From Mesocentrotus franciscanus (lineage: Eukaryota; Echinodermata; Echinoidea; Camarodonta; Strongylocentrotidae), in NCBI GenBank assembly GCA_037976565.1, contig CP137683.1, forward strand, positions 11,335,665 to 11,399,664: a DNA stretch of 64,000 nt, read 5' to 3'. The position numbers and the translations under genes are program-made. Each line of letters opens with the position of its first letter. The stretch's first letter is position 1. The notes under the pieces are model-generated. The model saw only the letters and a list, made by a program, of their open reading frames with translations, ran no database searches and had not been told where the DNA came from. Below, piece by piece: positions 1 through 12,689 of this stretch.

Positions 1-290
1 AAAAATATGGATATGACCAGGGAGCGCATCAGTCTGATATTGGAGCTGATGGCGATGTTTTTTCCGGTCCAAATGACTTTTAGTTTGGTCACTGCAGCTG
101 TGGTCTGGGCTATCCTGGAGAGTACTTCGAGCTTACATGTAGATCCCTCATCTGATACTATAGCTCCCAAATATTTAAAGCTACGGACTGTCTCCTGCAG
201 TTTCTTGTTATTTATGGTAATGTCGGTGCCATTGGTGTTATTTGTCATCAACCGGGTCTTTTCTGCACTGATCTGCAATTCTGCATGCTA
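1..290 (-). pseudogene. non-LTR retrotransposon reverse transcriptase fragment (C-terminal part), cut by window edge
   Basis: Read on the minus strand, one frame stays open from about position 290 to the left window edge. It shows the run QISAEKTRLM, then SFKYLGAIVSDEG, then RIAQTTAAVTKLKVIW, then IRLMRSLVISIF. This order (ISAEKT, then FKYLG, then LxRIAQTTA, then KIRLMRSLV) is typical of the region just after the palm domain in endonuclease/reverse-transcriptase LINEs of invertebrates. Upstream of about 290 the frame meets a TAG and the homology seems lost after a frameshift, so the copy is truncated or broken at that side. It continues beyond the window. The fragment near 19.2 kb looks like the next part of the same family (YACETWTI onward). 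The family name is not determined. Confidence 0.75.
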
Positions 291-349
291 TATGACGTGG
301 AGGTCTTTTCAAGGTGATTTACGATGTATGTACATGAATAAATAAACTG

Positions 350-572
350 CTAATCAACTACAAAAACATGTCCACAAGGAAGAGGGCACTTGGGAGTAAT
401 TTGTGTAAACAACAAACAGGATAGTTATCCATGTGTAAATCACATTCACAATCCATGTACCAAATTGCCTATTTGAGATTCACATTTCTTCAGTGATCTT
501 ACTTTTCATAAATTCATGACTCTCTTTATTATTAGTGGTCTTATTTATTTCAAACTTTTACCATTCTGTTGA
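350..572 (+). repeat. direct repeat copy 1 (about 220 bp)
   Basis: This stretch is repeated, with point differences and small indels, about 1 kb downstream at 1374-1590. Shared words include TGTCCACAAGGAAGA, CAACAAACAGGA, GAGTTATCCATGT (one mismatch), TGTACCAAATTGCC and TTTGAGATTCACATTT. It begins close to where the LINE fragment ends. It may be a small local duplication or two copies of an undescribed dispersed repeat. No protein is encoded. Confidence 0.8.
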
Positions 573-1373
573 GTTATTCTTTGTTTGTTTGTTGTTGTTG
601 TTTTTTTTTTTTTTGGGGGAGCTTTCTTCCAAATGCACATGTTATGCCAAATAACCCAAATTATTTGTTTTTTCGTCTGGATTTTTTTTTTTAATGGAGG
701 AGGCAGGGCATTACTATTTACTATTTGTATTTTTGGGGTATTTTTCCCAAGATGGCCGCCATGCTAAATATAGCTGGTCGAGGTAAATTTATTCACAGAT
801 ATTGTGCTATTTGAGTATACTGATGCAATGTATGACAAAACAAATGATTTGTATCATTTTAGAAGCTAAAAATACTTACTGTATATCACAGCTTTTTTTT
901 AGTAAAAAAAGGAGGCGGCGGCCAGACGGGAAGTGGGCAGGGACATGTGGGACTGTGGCATGAATTCACTGCTGCACCAGTGAAAAACAGACACCATAAT
1001 CTCCCTAATCGAAGCAAGATTTAATATACCTAAAGTTAAAGGAAATCCACCCTATTCTCTAGTATTAGCAAACGACCAGTAGAAGGCAGAAAATCTTAGA
1101 AGCAGACTGGGAAAATTTGAATTAAATTTAAATCAGACTAAAAGTGACAAAGTTACACATTTTGAAGTTGTAAATTTGTAATCATTAAAACATGTAGGTA
1201 TGGGCTCTTCAAATTGGCTGAATCAGTAACATCTCTAGGATGTAGTGGCGGACAACTTTTCCATTTGTTCCAACACACACACAGAATGACTAAAATTTCA
1301 ATAAAATAACAACAACATTTGACTCGGAAGGTTCTTTAATATCTTTAGAGGACCTACAAATAAACTGATATCC

Positions 1374-1590
1374 ACAACAACAAAAATGTCCACAAGGAAG
1401 AAGGCACTTAGGATTAATTTGTGTATACAACAAACAGGAGAGTTATCCATGTCTACATCACAATCTATGTACCAAATTGCCAATTTGAGATTCACATTTA
1501 TTTAGTGATCTCATATTTCATACATTCATAACTCTCTTAATCTCTTATTATTGGTCTGATTTGTTTCAAACTTTTGTCATTCTGTTTCTC
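1374..1590 (+). repeat. direct repeat copy 2 (about 220 bp)
   Basis: Second copy of the repeat at 350-572, in the same orientation and clearly diverged. The roughly 800 bp between the two copies (573-1373) holds homopolymer T tracts and no gene that I can support. Confidence 0.8.
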
Positions 1591-1599
1591 TTAGAGTGT

Positions 1600-3540
1600 A
1601 TTTTTAAAACCCAATTCAGGGGCTCTGTTTATCTATGAATGGTCAATCCCTGCTATTAATACTAGTACACAAGACATATTGAAGCCTCTTCAACTAGCAA
1701 CATTCATTTGTAAAGAAAATTCAAGTCACTCCTATTGTCAAAACTCATTCTTCGAATATGTTAGATGAAAATGCAATCATATTTCAAATCTCAGAAACTT
1801 AGTACATCATTGTTATTCTGCATTATGAGTGATCTATTATAATGACATAGATCTAATAAACTGAATGCTGAAAATACTCAAATTATATAATATTGAGTCA
1901 GAACAGATCACAGACAAGTACAACAGATTTACTCATTATGTAATAGAGATTCATGTATAATTGATTGATAATATAACAATGAAATACATCATCAGATGTA
2001 AAGCAATTTAGTAGTCAAAACTTTATTATTTAGGATGAAATGAATCCAAGATCCAAGAACTGCTGTGAGTATTCTCAAATTTGTGTGTGAGTTTGACAAG
2101 GGAACTAAATCACCAGCCCCAAAACAGACTCAAAATTTCATGATTTAATAAAGTGACATAGTAGATCAAGTTATGGTGTATGGAAATAAGATCCTTAATC
2201 ATGAAAGGATTTTTATTTTGTAATTTGTGAGATTTTTCTGGTGTTTTACCGCTTCAACGAAGAGGTAGGCCACCATAAAATGACAGCCCCAATTATTAAT
2301 GATTTCCTGTTCTTTGGTTGCTTATTCTTTATAAACAATGGAAGGTATTTGTAGGCAACTGCTCAGCTCTGTGAGTGAGTTTATTTCATTTTGTTTTCTT
2401 ATATTTTTATGTAAAACATGACCACCATTCGCAGTCATGAGGTGATATGAATGAGAAAATAAAGATATACATACTTCATTGTAAACAAGGAGGATGATAG
2501 CATTTAAGAAAAAAATACATACAAAAAAGGTATGAAAAGAGAAAATGAGTGAAGGAAGAAGAACAGAGAAAACATATTTAGATACAAATGAGAAAAATAA
2601 AGGCACACACAGGGAAAGAGAGAACCCATGAAAGAAGAAAAAACTGAGTGAAAAGTCATATGTAAACAGAAATAGGAGAAAGTGAAAGAAGAATTACAAC
2701 AACAAAACAGTATATGAATAGAAGATAAGAGAAGGATAAAAAAGAATAAAATAAGAGAACATAAACCAAGGACAGAAAAAAGAAGAAAAAAGATCTAGAC
2801 AATAAAAATGAATAACATAAAAAGGCAGAAAGAGGAAATGAATGGATAATTGCAAAAACAGACAAGATAGGGGGAAAAAAATTAATGAGAGGAAAAGGAG
2901 AGGATAGAAGGAAATAAAAAGACTAGCATAAGGTTATCTCAATAAAAGAAGAAATACATAATAAAACAGAAGAATAGACAAATGTAAAGTCCTGCATGAC
3001 ATATGCACATGTGTACATGCCACAAGCTTTCTATCTGGGCGGATTTTGGCCCATCCCATTTATTTCCCATTCACAAGATAATAAATAAATAGTTATAAAG
3101 ACCCTAGTGCATATGTAGATTCGTCTTGACAATTTCTTTGTATGCACTATTGCAGCTGTGGAAGTGTTAATAATTTTGCTGATGCTAAAGGTGGCATTAC
3201 ATGTAGGTGCCCTAAAGAGAATGCTCTTGGTCATAAAGGTTTGTGACATCAGGCAATCAATAACTAATTTGGAAATATAAGGACTTGCTCTTCATTTTTA
3301 GACAAGGGTTTACAAAATGTTATGGTTTAAATGCAAGTCCAAGATAGGTTTTATATGTTCGTATTTATTGTGCATGTAATTTTTGTTCAAATGTATGAAG
3401 AGCACTGCATCAAGTCTCTGATCATGCTACTGACCTAGATGGAAGCTCTCATTACCAATCATGTGAAAGAATATGTTTTTACTAATACGTGATGATACAA
3501 ATTTTGCCGGAAAACGCCTACTAATTGATATATTTGGTAA
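1600..3540. other. AT-rich intergenic sequence, no gene seen
   Basis: I see no coding signal here. From about 2500 to 2960 the plus strand is strongly purine-rich (long AGAAA/GAAAG stretches), which gives pyrimidine-rich open frames on the minus strand that are not genes. No recognised mobile element was found. Confidence 0.5.
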
Positions 3541-3547
3541 ATTATTA

Positions 3548-3570
3548 TATCTATTTGGACCAAATAGATA
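3548..3570. repeat. 23-bp perfect palindrome
   Basis: The arms TATCTATTTGG and CCAAATAGATA are exact reverse complements around a single central A at 3559. It directly abuts the triple CACGTG array that follows. It could be a binding site for a dimeric protein or a chance hairpin. Confidence 0.7.
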
Positions 3571-3572
3571 TC

Positions 3573-3605
3573 GCGCACGTGTCGTGCACGTGTCGTGCAC
3601 GTGTC
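3573..3605 (+). promoter_or_regulatory. three CACGTG E-boxes at 11-bp spacing
   Basis: GCACGTGTCGT is repeated so that the palindromic E-box CACGTG occurs three times, each 11 bp from the next, about one helical turn. E-boxes of this type bind bHLH-zipper proteins such as Myc/Max/USF, and phased copies favour co-binding on one face of DNA. There is no recognisable gene within several kb, so it may equally be a small 11-bp tandem repeat. Confidence 0.4.
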
Positions 3606-4616
3606 GCATAGTCCTCCCAAATAGTTCGGATAATACTTCAAATTTATGATAATATGTTATGGAAATATTAAGTTTCGTTATTTTATGTATATATGTAAAA
3701 AAAATGTAAAAACAAACAAATAACATTTTGACATGAAGTAATTATTGTTTGTATATGTTGTATTATACCTTACATTTATATGTTCTTTGTAATTCAGTTA
3801 TATTATATTTGGAGAAATGCAGAAATAAAATAAAATCAAATCAAATATACATCTTTCTGCGTACAGTGCTTGTAACTTTACCAAGACTGGGCCAAATTTC
3901 TTATCATTTTGATGATTCCATAACCTTGCAGTACACACCAATACTTATATGCTAGATGATCAAACTTTTCTGATCGATTCCAATAGAGATTCCACAACGT
4001 TTCTTTCACAATGCAATCGCATGACCAGAACTGGTCTTTATCTTTAAGTCAAAGTGTGGTAAAAATGCGCAGTTTAATGTATGTTTTTTTTAAAGCTATT
4101 AGTAGATGCGTTTAACCATTATATCTGCTGTTAAAGCAGCTAATATCACAACAAATTATTTCTCGAGACTTTAATTGGCATTCATTTCCTTTCATTCTAC
4201 TGGGTACGTTTTGAATTCTAATTACCAACTTGTCATCACAATGAAATGACCTAATACATAAAATGATGTGATTTTCATCATCAATGAAAAGTCATTCATT
4301 TTGGATTTCCTATTTTTCATCCCAAGTTTTAATATTTGTATAACCGATTTATGTTCTATAGTATTTTGCTCCAAATTTACTATCCCGTATCATTCTATAA
4401 AATGCATGATAAACAGACTCTAGATTGTGCAGCTACATGTACAAATGTACACTTTATTACCCGTATCTGTAGCTAGATATTTGTGATTTGAAACAAAGTC
4501 TGTCAAAAGTACCCTCCTTTACCTTATTTCCAATGACACCCATGTACCTGTGTTCCTGTCAGTTGCTTAACGTTGCACAAACTTAAAACAAAACAGTACC
4601 TGGAACTTGCAGCTGC

Positions 4617-4656
4617 AAAGAGAGAAAGAGAGAGAGAGAAATAAAGAGAGAAAAGG
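4617..4656 (+). repeat. GA-rich microsatellite
   Basis: Imperfect (GA)n/(GAAA)n run on the plus strand. It lies in otherwise plain intergenic sequence between 3700 and 5140, where no gene is supported. Confidence 0.8.
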
Positions 4657-5139
4657 AGATCATACTGTACATGTATGAGATAATAAACTGGAAAGAGTGA
4701 TTAATTGATTGCCAAAGTGACTGCAATTATTTTTCAGTAAATAAATGAAATGTGAATGACTTTGGTGATAAATCTACTGTAGAAGGAAAAATTGCAAGGT
4801 TCAGAATGATTAAATTGAACTGTCAAAGATATTCATCCAACCAACAAGTTTCTTCACCCAACAAATTGATCAGAGTGTTAGATTCAGTCATCGGGTTCAT
4901 CGAGAAAGAGCATGAAAAAAAAATGTACATACATGTGTATATTAAAGCATAAAGGTGATCAAAAAGGGGTGTAACCATGTCATAACGATAGGTTTGAATT
5001 TTGATTGTATCAGTATGAAAATCAGCATTAAGTTAATAGTCCTTCTCAACCAAGAATTATTTATGAGATGTTAGAACATGTTAGAAAATGCTTAAATAGA
5101 TGGCACATATCGCACTAGAATACATCTACATGTAAATAT

Positions 5140-5603
5140 AGGAACATTACAAAGTTTTGGTATGGGGTCATGAATTTGGTTCGAATGAACATATTGGAAG
5201 CAAATGCGATTTTACAATATTCAATGATCCTTGTCGCAGTTGAAATCGAGTCTAAAGTGATCTCAAGACTGATATTACTTTAGCTTTAAAACAACGTTTC
5301 TTGACTGTAATCGACCGATTTGCTATTCCCATTTGGAAATTATATATCGGAACTGCATATTCTGAGATTTTCATGGTCGTAGCTACCATGGAATGGCCTT
5401 GGGCGCTATTTGAAATATTTGAAATTTACCAGAGCACCGGTAAATTTTGATTATTCAATTTGCTCAAAAGCTGAAGTGTTTTAGGGGCTAAATTTTTTAG
5501 TGCTTCTACATGTAATACATCCACAGGGGCATCCAAATATATTAAAAATTTAAAGAATAACTATCCATCCAATTTCAAAATTTCCAAAAACTTTGCATTA
5601 CCT
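5140..5603 (+). mobile_element. TTAA-flanked non-autonomous DNA transposon, family A, copy 1 (short version)
   Basis: This copy matches, in the same order, the ends and parts of the 1.55-kb element at 42123-43677. Shared blocks are TTTTGGTATGGGGTCATG at the left, CAATATTCAATGATC, TTGAAATCGAGTCTAAAG, GATATTACTTTAGC, ACTGCATATTC, GAGCACCGGTAAA and a right end CAAAAACTTTGCATTACCT followed by TTAA at 5604-5607. The left terminus is diverged and its TTAA is not preserved. No coding capacity is present. TTAA duplication with a short inverted repeat is the hallmark of piggyBac-type transposition, so mobilisation in trans is inferred. Confidence 0.7.
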
Positions 5604-6480
5604 TTAAAGCAAGCCCTGTAGCCCAGCTGCAAGGAAATTTGTGCTTTGCAAGTACAAGTTCATACTTCCTCCACATTTTAATTTGAAATGTTTATACATG
5701 TATATTTGTTTGTGGACCACCCTTAACATGTGTATAAAATCTCTTTGGAAAATCTGTAACAGTAGTATATGAAAGTTATGACTTATGTTGTTTGAAAAGC
5801 AGTTATTGATCCACTTCTGCTATCATGATAGTAATTTTGGTAGAACTGGACTTATTTCAGTCAAATGCATCTTGAATGGTCTAGAAATCAAATTTGCTGC
5901 ACAGTTTCTTTGACTTTTTCAAGCTTTTCATGTATTAAGAGGACCCAAAGTCCCATTACGTACATGTACTACATGTATGTTTTGCTATTAAAGTGTCTTC
6001 CTTTTGTATTACCTCATCTACCCTTCTCTATCACCTCTGCATTAACATCGTCACCCTTTTCTAAAATATCCATCTGACATGATCCCTCTAATAGAAAACT
6101 GAACAGCTTTTGTTTTACAAACTTTGTGACAAATCATGTTTAACAAAAATTATTTTCTAGTATGTTTGTTAATGTTTTCATAATGAGCAATGGTATAATG
6201 TGAAGCATCCATGTTGCACTTTCTCCCTCTCCTTATTCTTATGCCTTATAACAAAATATTTATTACATACATGTATATCTTTAATATAATAAGACCATAC
6301 ATGTACATTACATGTGCACATATTTTCAGAAGAGTCATATTATTGAGTGGAAGATACAGCTTTTCCATTCAATTTCAATTAGGTTCCATAGAGTAGGTAT
6401 AGCTAAAATAATGAATATGATTTGATTTATAATACACGTTTCTCTGAGGATCCAAACCATTGTATACTTATAAAATATTG
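5604..6480. other. intergenic sequence, no gene seen
   Basis: AT-rich sequence with scattered ACATGTA words. The open frames here are short and show no recognisable domain or codon bias. Confidence 0.5.
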
Positions 6481-6481
6481 G

Positions 6482-6603
6482 ATGGCTTTGAGTGTGATAC
6501 AAGAATATATTGCTCGAGCTCTGACAATATTGAACGAGTTCGAGAAGAGTCCAATATTGTCATAGCGAGAGCAATATATTCTTGTATCACAAAACAAAGT
6601 CAT
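6482..6603. mobile_element. hairpin-forming inverted repeat element
   Basis: Two arms of about 50 bp, near 6482-6530 and 6551-6603, are close reverse complements. They share TGTGATACAAGAATATATTG and TGACAATATTG, and are separated by a loop of about 20 bp. The design is like the hairpin at about 46345-46525, though the sequence differs. Such long near-perfect hairpins are usual for MITE-type elements. Target duplications are hard to define because the flanks are AT-rich. Confidence 0.65.
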
Positions 6604-9600
6604 ATTATATTATTATTATTATCTATGTCAGGCTGACTAGCGAAATAACAAAATTTGACTTACCTCAGTAAATATGGCTTTTTTGTTTGTGTGATATTGA
6701 TATTTTTGTGTGTGTGATATCGATATGATATAGATATCGATATCGAAAGTTGAAGTTCCCGAATGACTGAGCAATACAAAAATATATTGGTCAGTCATCA
6801 GGGTACTGCACTAAAGATATTGAATACACTAATTTATTGTACCACTTGGAAGCCTTATATACATGTAGATAATGATATTGATTACCCAAGATTTAACTAA
6901 CCATGGTCAGTTATCTTCCCATTACCAAAATATTTTGCAATTTGTCTGAATTTTCATACAAATAAAGGAAACTGAAGCATAATTTGCATAAAAGTTCATG
7001 TTTTCTCCAACAATAATTAGATGATTTCCCTTTCTTTTTGTTTGTTTGTTGTTGTTGTTTTGTTTTTTGTTGATATATTTTATTTATTTCCTGTACAAAG
7101 ATATTCATTGCATAATTGTTCTCCTTTGAATAAATCTTTTGTCTATTTTGATCCCATTTCCACTCTTAAGATGTCCCATTATGCCTATATGGAATCTCCT
7201 ACACTAGCATTAATAGTTGGCCAGTCTTCCTTTAAAAAGTTATTGGATTTTTGTTTGTGTGTGACTGTGTGTCTATGTCAAAGTTATTCTTATGCACATC
7301 AGTCCATATAAAAATGTATTCTACAACTCTGGTATGATTTCCATTCGGTTTGGTATACACTGTATACAGTGTATTTTTATGTAGAGCCATTCCTTGGTTT
7401 TAGCAGTCGATGGTTTTAGTCTTTAAGAGAGGGTTAGGTTTGGTAATTTCTTTTCCCCATCCCTCTGTGCAAAATCAATGACTGCTGTGGATTGCAACTT
7501 GTAAGCTCTACAGTGCGCATCAAAAACAAGTGTACATTACTTTATAATGTATTACATGTATATGCACTGAATAGTAACGTTGAGACTAAATTTGCAGAAA
7601 ATCTGACTGTCCATATCAGTACTTTATAGTTTCTATAGTTGCAATGCCAAATGAAATAATAATCATAACTTGCACTAAAATCTTAGGATTTTTCTGTTTC
7701 TACAGGGTGTCTAAAAAGAATATGCAATAATATTTTGATTGGATACATTTTAAACGGTACTCATCCTTTCATTTTGTTGGCAGTGCTGTCATAGTATCTT
7801 CTTAATACCATTTGTGAATTGTACAAGGATCAATACTACCATACAAACTTAAGTTGGGATTGTTTTTGCTAGACGTATCACATTTAAAATGTTACAAAGA
7901 TAGCATGTTGGATGGCATCAGTGCACAAGAATACTGTGGCTTCTACATTTCGCAAACAACTTTCAATTTAAGTCACTCTTTTATTTCTTGTATTAAACAA
8001 AACCATAATTGATTTAAAAGAAACTTTACATACTTATTCAGCTCTTCAAATCTTTATTTTAAGTTAAGCAACAACTACCAATGATTTTATATGATCCATT
8101 TCAGCAGATCTACATGTACATATACAGTACATGTACATGTATGAAAATTGCTGTAACATGCCCTTTAGGTTTCTCCACACATTATTTTATTTTAAATATG
8201 GCCTTTATTTCTTAAAAGATATATTAAAGACATTAATTTACCTTAATGATTGTAAAGTGTAAATTTGTAATATTTGAAAAGTGCTTCATATTAATACAAA
8301 CATGATCATAACTTTGTAATTATAATAGCTTGGATCTTTGTGAAATTTACAGAGATATTAGAGGATACCACTAAAACATTACATACCAAATTTCATTGAG
8401 AATTGTAGAACAATTATAAAGACGTTGCCAATCGAAATCTTGTTGCAATTTTTAGACTCCCTCTTGGCTGCTCCTGATTCAATTATATTGTCTCTCTCTT
8501 TCTACCTTTTATCCCTCTTTTTCCCCTTTCTTTTTCCCTTTCTTTCTCTCATTCACTCTAGCTGCCTCTCTCTTCCCCTTTTTGATCGCAGGAAGTTGCA
8601 GTATTGTCATTATGTCAGTTTGCTATTTCTGTATAAATACAACTTTACATGTGTATACTTAATTGTAACTATTGCTCTTACCCAAACTACAGTCTTCTTT
8701 GGAGCAAAATGACAGACATTTGCGGTATTATACAGCTGAAATGGAATTTCCTTCAACCAAACAGTACTTCAAGGCTTATTTCTCAGCAATGAGGGTTACC
8801 TCCAAGTAGCAGTAACAGGTACATGAATAATGTTTTTTGTTAACATTTACTTTAATACCTGTATGTCCTTTTCATGTGAAGATGATTCAAAGTACAACTA
8901 TATTTATTTATTGGATATTATACGACCTGCTTTCATAAAGTCCTCTTGTGAAATCTCATGAGTTTGAGTCCAATTCCCCCACACCCCTTCCTTTTTTCTA
9001 CCTCCTATTCTTTGAGCCAGCCCTTTGACATACATGTATGCTTAGATCTTTTTAGTTGACAATTTAAAAATTGCTTTCTTCAGTCAGCAGCATAATGCAT
9101 GAATCACATAGATTAGGAAATCTAACCCAAAAGATATAAGAACAAATTACGATAATAAAATGAAGTGTGGAAGAGAGGATCTGAGCTAGAAGACTAAGGA
9201 AAATGCAGCCAAGGCTAAGCAGTAGGAACCAGTTTAGGCTTCACTCAAGACACAATATACTTTTTGTAATGAAGTGTTAAATATTGGGTCTTTGCTTACA
9301 GAGTAATGGGGGAGCAAGAGAAAGACCATGTATACAGGTAGCAGAAACACAAAGCAAATGAATTTGAGACATTTTATGAATAATTATGTAGGAAGACAAA
9401 TCTTATTTCAAATGTCACTTGTCATCTTTTATGTGATAGATCTACAATTATCATAACAGTAATGTTTGTAGCCTTAAAAAAGAAATTGCAAGTGGAATGT
9501 CACTAAATAAAGTCTACACCATTCACAAGATGCTAATTTGCTTTTAACACCATTGCAACAGTTGAAAAAAAAATCACCTCCGGCAATTCCAATACATCCC

Positions 9601-9770
9601 ATTGAAATCATGTTCTGATTCTATAGTACATCTAAAGTTGTAAATACATCTTTGTAACCTTTGCAAGTTTCAGAAGATGAACCCTGCAAGGCCATTGAAA
9701 TTATGGCAAGAGTTCCATATATGTCATGTAAGTATGTAACCACCACTAAAATTGAAAAAAAAAAATATGG
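6604..9770. other. intergenic sequence, no gene seen
   Basis: Three kilobases of AT-rich sequence without a supportable gene. It contains a 20-bp palindrome at 7355-7374, a pyrimidine-rich stretch at about 8490-8580 and short ACATGTACATGTA runs near 8111-8141. The open frames over the pyrimidine tract are low-complexity artefacts. Confidence 0.5.
7355..7374. repeat. 20-bp perfect palindrome
   Basis: ATACACTGTATACAGTGTAT is its own reverse complement. No nearby gene suggests a role. Confidence 0.7.
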
Positions 9771-9773
9771 GTA

Positions 9774-9829
9774 TGCTAGGTTAGGGTTAGGATTAGGATT
9801 AGGATAAGGGTTAGGGTAGGGTTAGATCA
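9774..9829 (+). repeat. degenerate telomere-like TTAGGG repeats
   Basis: About eight imperfect copies of GGTTAG/GGATTAG/GGATAAG units in a row. This is interstitial telomere-type sequence. Similar, longer arrays lie at 24.5-24.7 and 25.2-25.4 kb, and one in the opposite orientation at 27.3 kb. Confidence 0.75.
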
Positions 9830-10647
9830 ATATAGATCGATTTTAGCGGGGTTACATATGGAACTCTTTCCGAAATTGCCTGTTGTTGATTTTTTGTTTT
9901 TTTTGTTTTTTTTGTTTTGTTAGGTAGTTGCAGACATGTTGTTTTGGTCATTTAAAGGTATTCCAAAGTGTTGGTAAAAATATTGAATTCCTCTGAAACT
10001 GTTTGATCTTATAAAAAGATGTTATAGGAATATTTTTAACCAATCTCCACTGCTGAAATACAGATATTTTTTTTATAGTAAATTAAACAGTAATTAATAA
10101 ATCAATTATTAGTTCCAAGCTGCCTGTATATAAAACAGCCCCTGGTGTTGTTTACTAGCGCCATCTACTGTCGTACATGGTCCTTGGTATAATCGATGTT
10201 GAAACTGTGTTACGTCTCGGCGCAAGCCTCGACACCGCGGTGACCTCGCTGAGCGGGGAAGGGACTGTATTCGCATGGCTTATATCCATGGTACAGTGTG
10301 TGTCTGTGTAGTGTATGAATCAGATACACATCTCCGTTGCCGTTCAATATGCACAATGCATAGACCTACGTGATTAGTAGGTCCATGGTAAAACCCTCTT
10401 CGGCAACCGTCTCAATCTAGTCTCAGCTTCGACTGATACAGCTCTTGGATCTATATACATGTATAATAGACAAGTTTCCAGTAGGCCTACGGGATACATG
10501 AACTCTTATTATTTGTTCAATTCTTATGTCTGAAATGTATTCAGGAAAGAATATCGGAAAGAAAGCAATATGAAAATGAATGACCACAAAATCGTTCAGA
10601 TATAGGCCTACATGTAAGAAATACAAGAAATATGTCTATCTAGATAG

Positions 10648-10726
10648 TCTCCTCTCTTTCTCTCTCTCTCTCTCTCTGTCTCTCTCTGTCTCTCTCTTTA
10701 TTTCTCTCCCTCTCCCTCTCTCTTTC
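10648..10726 (+). repeat. TC microsatellite
   Basis: Almost uninterrupted (TC)n with a few TG and TTTA interruptions, ending just before the left inverted repeat of the element at 10733. Confidence 0.85.
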
Positions 10727-10732
10727 CTAAAA

Positions 10733-11128
10733 CACGGTAGTTTGTTTGGCGCTAGTTCAGAATCATATCTAGACTTCGACCCCTAACTCCGGCGTGAAGA
10801 TACCCTACTAAACATACCAAAAATCAACTAAATCTTCATCGATTGTTCAAATAATGGTCATGATTTAAAAGCCGTTATGTTTCTTACCTGTTTTTTGTCA
10901 ATTTTCTTATCTTTTGAGGAGTATTTTTCTGAAAAATGAACACTTTAGTATACACTTTCTCACAGGTTTCACGGCAAACCGCTGCACAATACATGGTGGG
11001 TTGCGTGCGGTCGAGCGCCTGCGTGAAGTTATCTACCGTAATACTTAGGGTATCTCCACCCCGGAGTTACGGGTCGAAATTTGGATATGATTCTGAACTA
11101 GCGTCGTTTGTTTTTTCCTGTACCGTTT
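10733..11128 (+). mobile_element. terminal-inverted-repeat element, family B, copy 1
   Basis: The two ends are imperfect inverted repeats of about 75 bp. The left end reads GCGCTAGTTCAGAATCATAT, then TTCGACCC, CTAACTCCGG and GATACCCTA. The right end carries the reverse complement of the same blocks. The core includes TTCAAATAATGGTCATGA, a TTTTTTGTCAATTTTCTTAT segment and a CACAGGTTTCACGGCAAACC segment. The core recurs in the opposite orientation at about 60830-61070. No transposase is encoded, so this is a MITE-like, non-autonomous element. Superfamily is not assigned. Confidence 0.7.
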
Positions 11129-11194
11129 GGATTATAACCAATTATATTTCACCGCGTCTCTCTCTCGATCTCTCTCCGAAATATTATAGGCCCT

Positions 11195-11440
11195 TATTAT
11201 CATTGTCATATATATCATCCTCATCTACATGCATAACCCAAACCCACAAAAATATATGGTCACTTCACGAAAATGAGAATTTCTATCGTTTTTGTGATTA
11301 TATCATTATCCTTGTCATATCATCAACATCTACATAACAGTCAAAAAAACAAATATGATTCTTAATTTCACGGTAATGAGAACGTATATCGTTTTTGTGG
11401 TTATTATCCTTGTCATTATATCATCCAAATAAAATTCAAA
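11195..11440 (+). repeat. tandem repeat of about 105 bp, left block
   Basis: Two to three units share CACGAAAATGAGAA (or GGTAATGAGAA), then TATCGTTTTTGTG, then ATTATCCTTGTCAT and ATCATCATC-like words. The same unit reappears at 15853-16050, after 4.4 kb of unrelated satellite and transposon sequence. The two blocks therefore look like one array split by later insertions. Confidence 0.7.
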
Positions 11441-11600
11441 CATGGTTTATTTCTAATTCGATACCAGTGATTTACAAATGTTGCTGAAATGACATGTTTT
11501 TCCGGGATTTGACCACCGAAATACAATTCAAATGTGGTTTATTTCTAATTCGATACCAGTAATTTACAAATGTTGCTGAAATGACATGATTTTCCTGGAT
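11440..11600 (+). repeat. short tandem duplication
   Basis: ATTCAAA(C/T)(A/G)TGGTTTATTTC, then AATTCGATACCAGT and ATTTACAAATGTTGCTGAAA occur twice about 80 bp apart. Confidence 0.75.
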
Positions 11601-11689
11601 TTTTCGCACTTTTTAAAACAATTTATACTTTTGTATGCGTTTGTTGGAAAATGACTCATTCCCAAATTTACAGACGGGCAAAAAAATAT

Positions 11690-12592
11690 GCTTATTTAGA
11701 AGCATTCATGTCAGGACCTGCGGAACGGCGGTGCTCGGGGGTGGGGCTCGAACCCCTCACCTTTTGAAAAAGAGTAATAGAAAGAAAGAAAGAATAGCGA
11801 CCTGCCAGTGTCACAAATGAGATATCAAAATATGCATGCTCATCTGACCGTAATTTATTGCCTGAAACCCCTGAGCTTCTTGGTGCTTCGCCCCCTGGAC
11901 CCCACACCTATTAGTAAACTGCCTGTGTCACAAATAAGGTATCACAATATGCTCATCTGACTGTAATTAAATGCCTAAAACCCTTGAGATTCCGGGGGCT
12001 CTGCCCCTGGACCCCATCAGGGGCCCTAAGGCCAGCCATCTAACCATAATTTCTTGCCTAGAGCCCCTGAGCTTATGGGGGCTCCGCCCCCTGGACTCCA
12101 CGCCTATTAGTAAACTGCCTGTGTCACAAATAAGTTATCACAATATGCTCATCTGACCGTAATTAAATGCCTAAAAACCTTGAGATTCCGGGGGCTCTGC
12201 CCCTGGACCCCATCAGGGGCCCTAAGGCCAGCCCCTGGATGCTCATCTAACCGTGATTTCTTGCCTAAAGCCCCTGAGCTTGTGGGGGCTCCGCCCCCTG
12301 GACCCCACGCCTGTTAGTAACCTGCATGTGTCACAAATAAGTTATCACAGTATGCTCATCTGACCGTAATTAAATGCCTAAAACCCCTGAGCTTCCATCA
12401 AGGGCGCTACGACCGGCCCCTGAATGCTCATCTGACCGCGTAATTTATTCCCTCAAACCCCTGAGCTTCTGGGGGTTCCGCCCCCTGTACCCCAAGCCAA
12501 TTAGTAACCTGCAGGTGTCACAAACTAATAAGGTATCAAAATATGCTCATCTGACCGTAATTGAATGCGTAAGACCCTGAGCTTCAGGCGCG
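11690..12592 (+). repeat. tandem satellite with GC-rich hairpin core
   Basis: Units of roughly 95-105 bp repeat about eight times. Each has TGTCACAAATAAG, TATCACAATATGCTCATC, TGACCGTAATTAAATGCC and ACCCCTGAGCTT, followed by the self-complementary GGGGGCTCCGCCCCC and TGGACCCCA. Alternate units differ, giving a higher-order period near 200 bp. The GGGGGCTCCGCCCCC hairpin is common in repeats of marine invertebrate genomes. No coding is supported. Confidence 0.8.
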
Positions 12593-12689
12593 TAGCCAGG
12601 GGACGGTGGGGGCAGTCGCCACCCCAAAAAAAAAACAAAAAGAGAGAAAGAGAGAGAGAAGAGAAAAAATAAGAGGACGTAGGAAGAAA

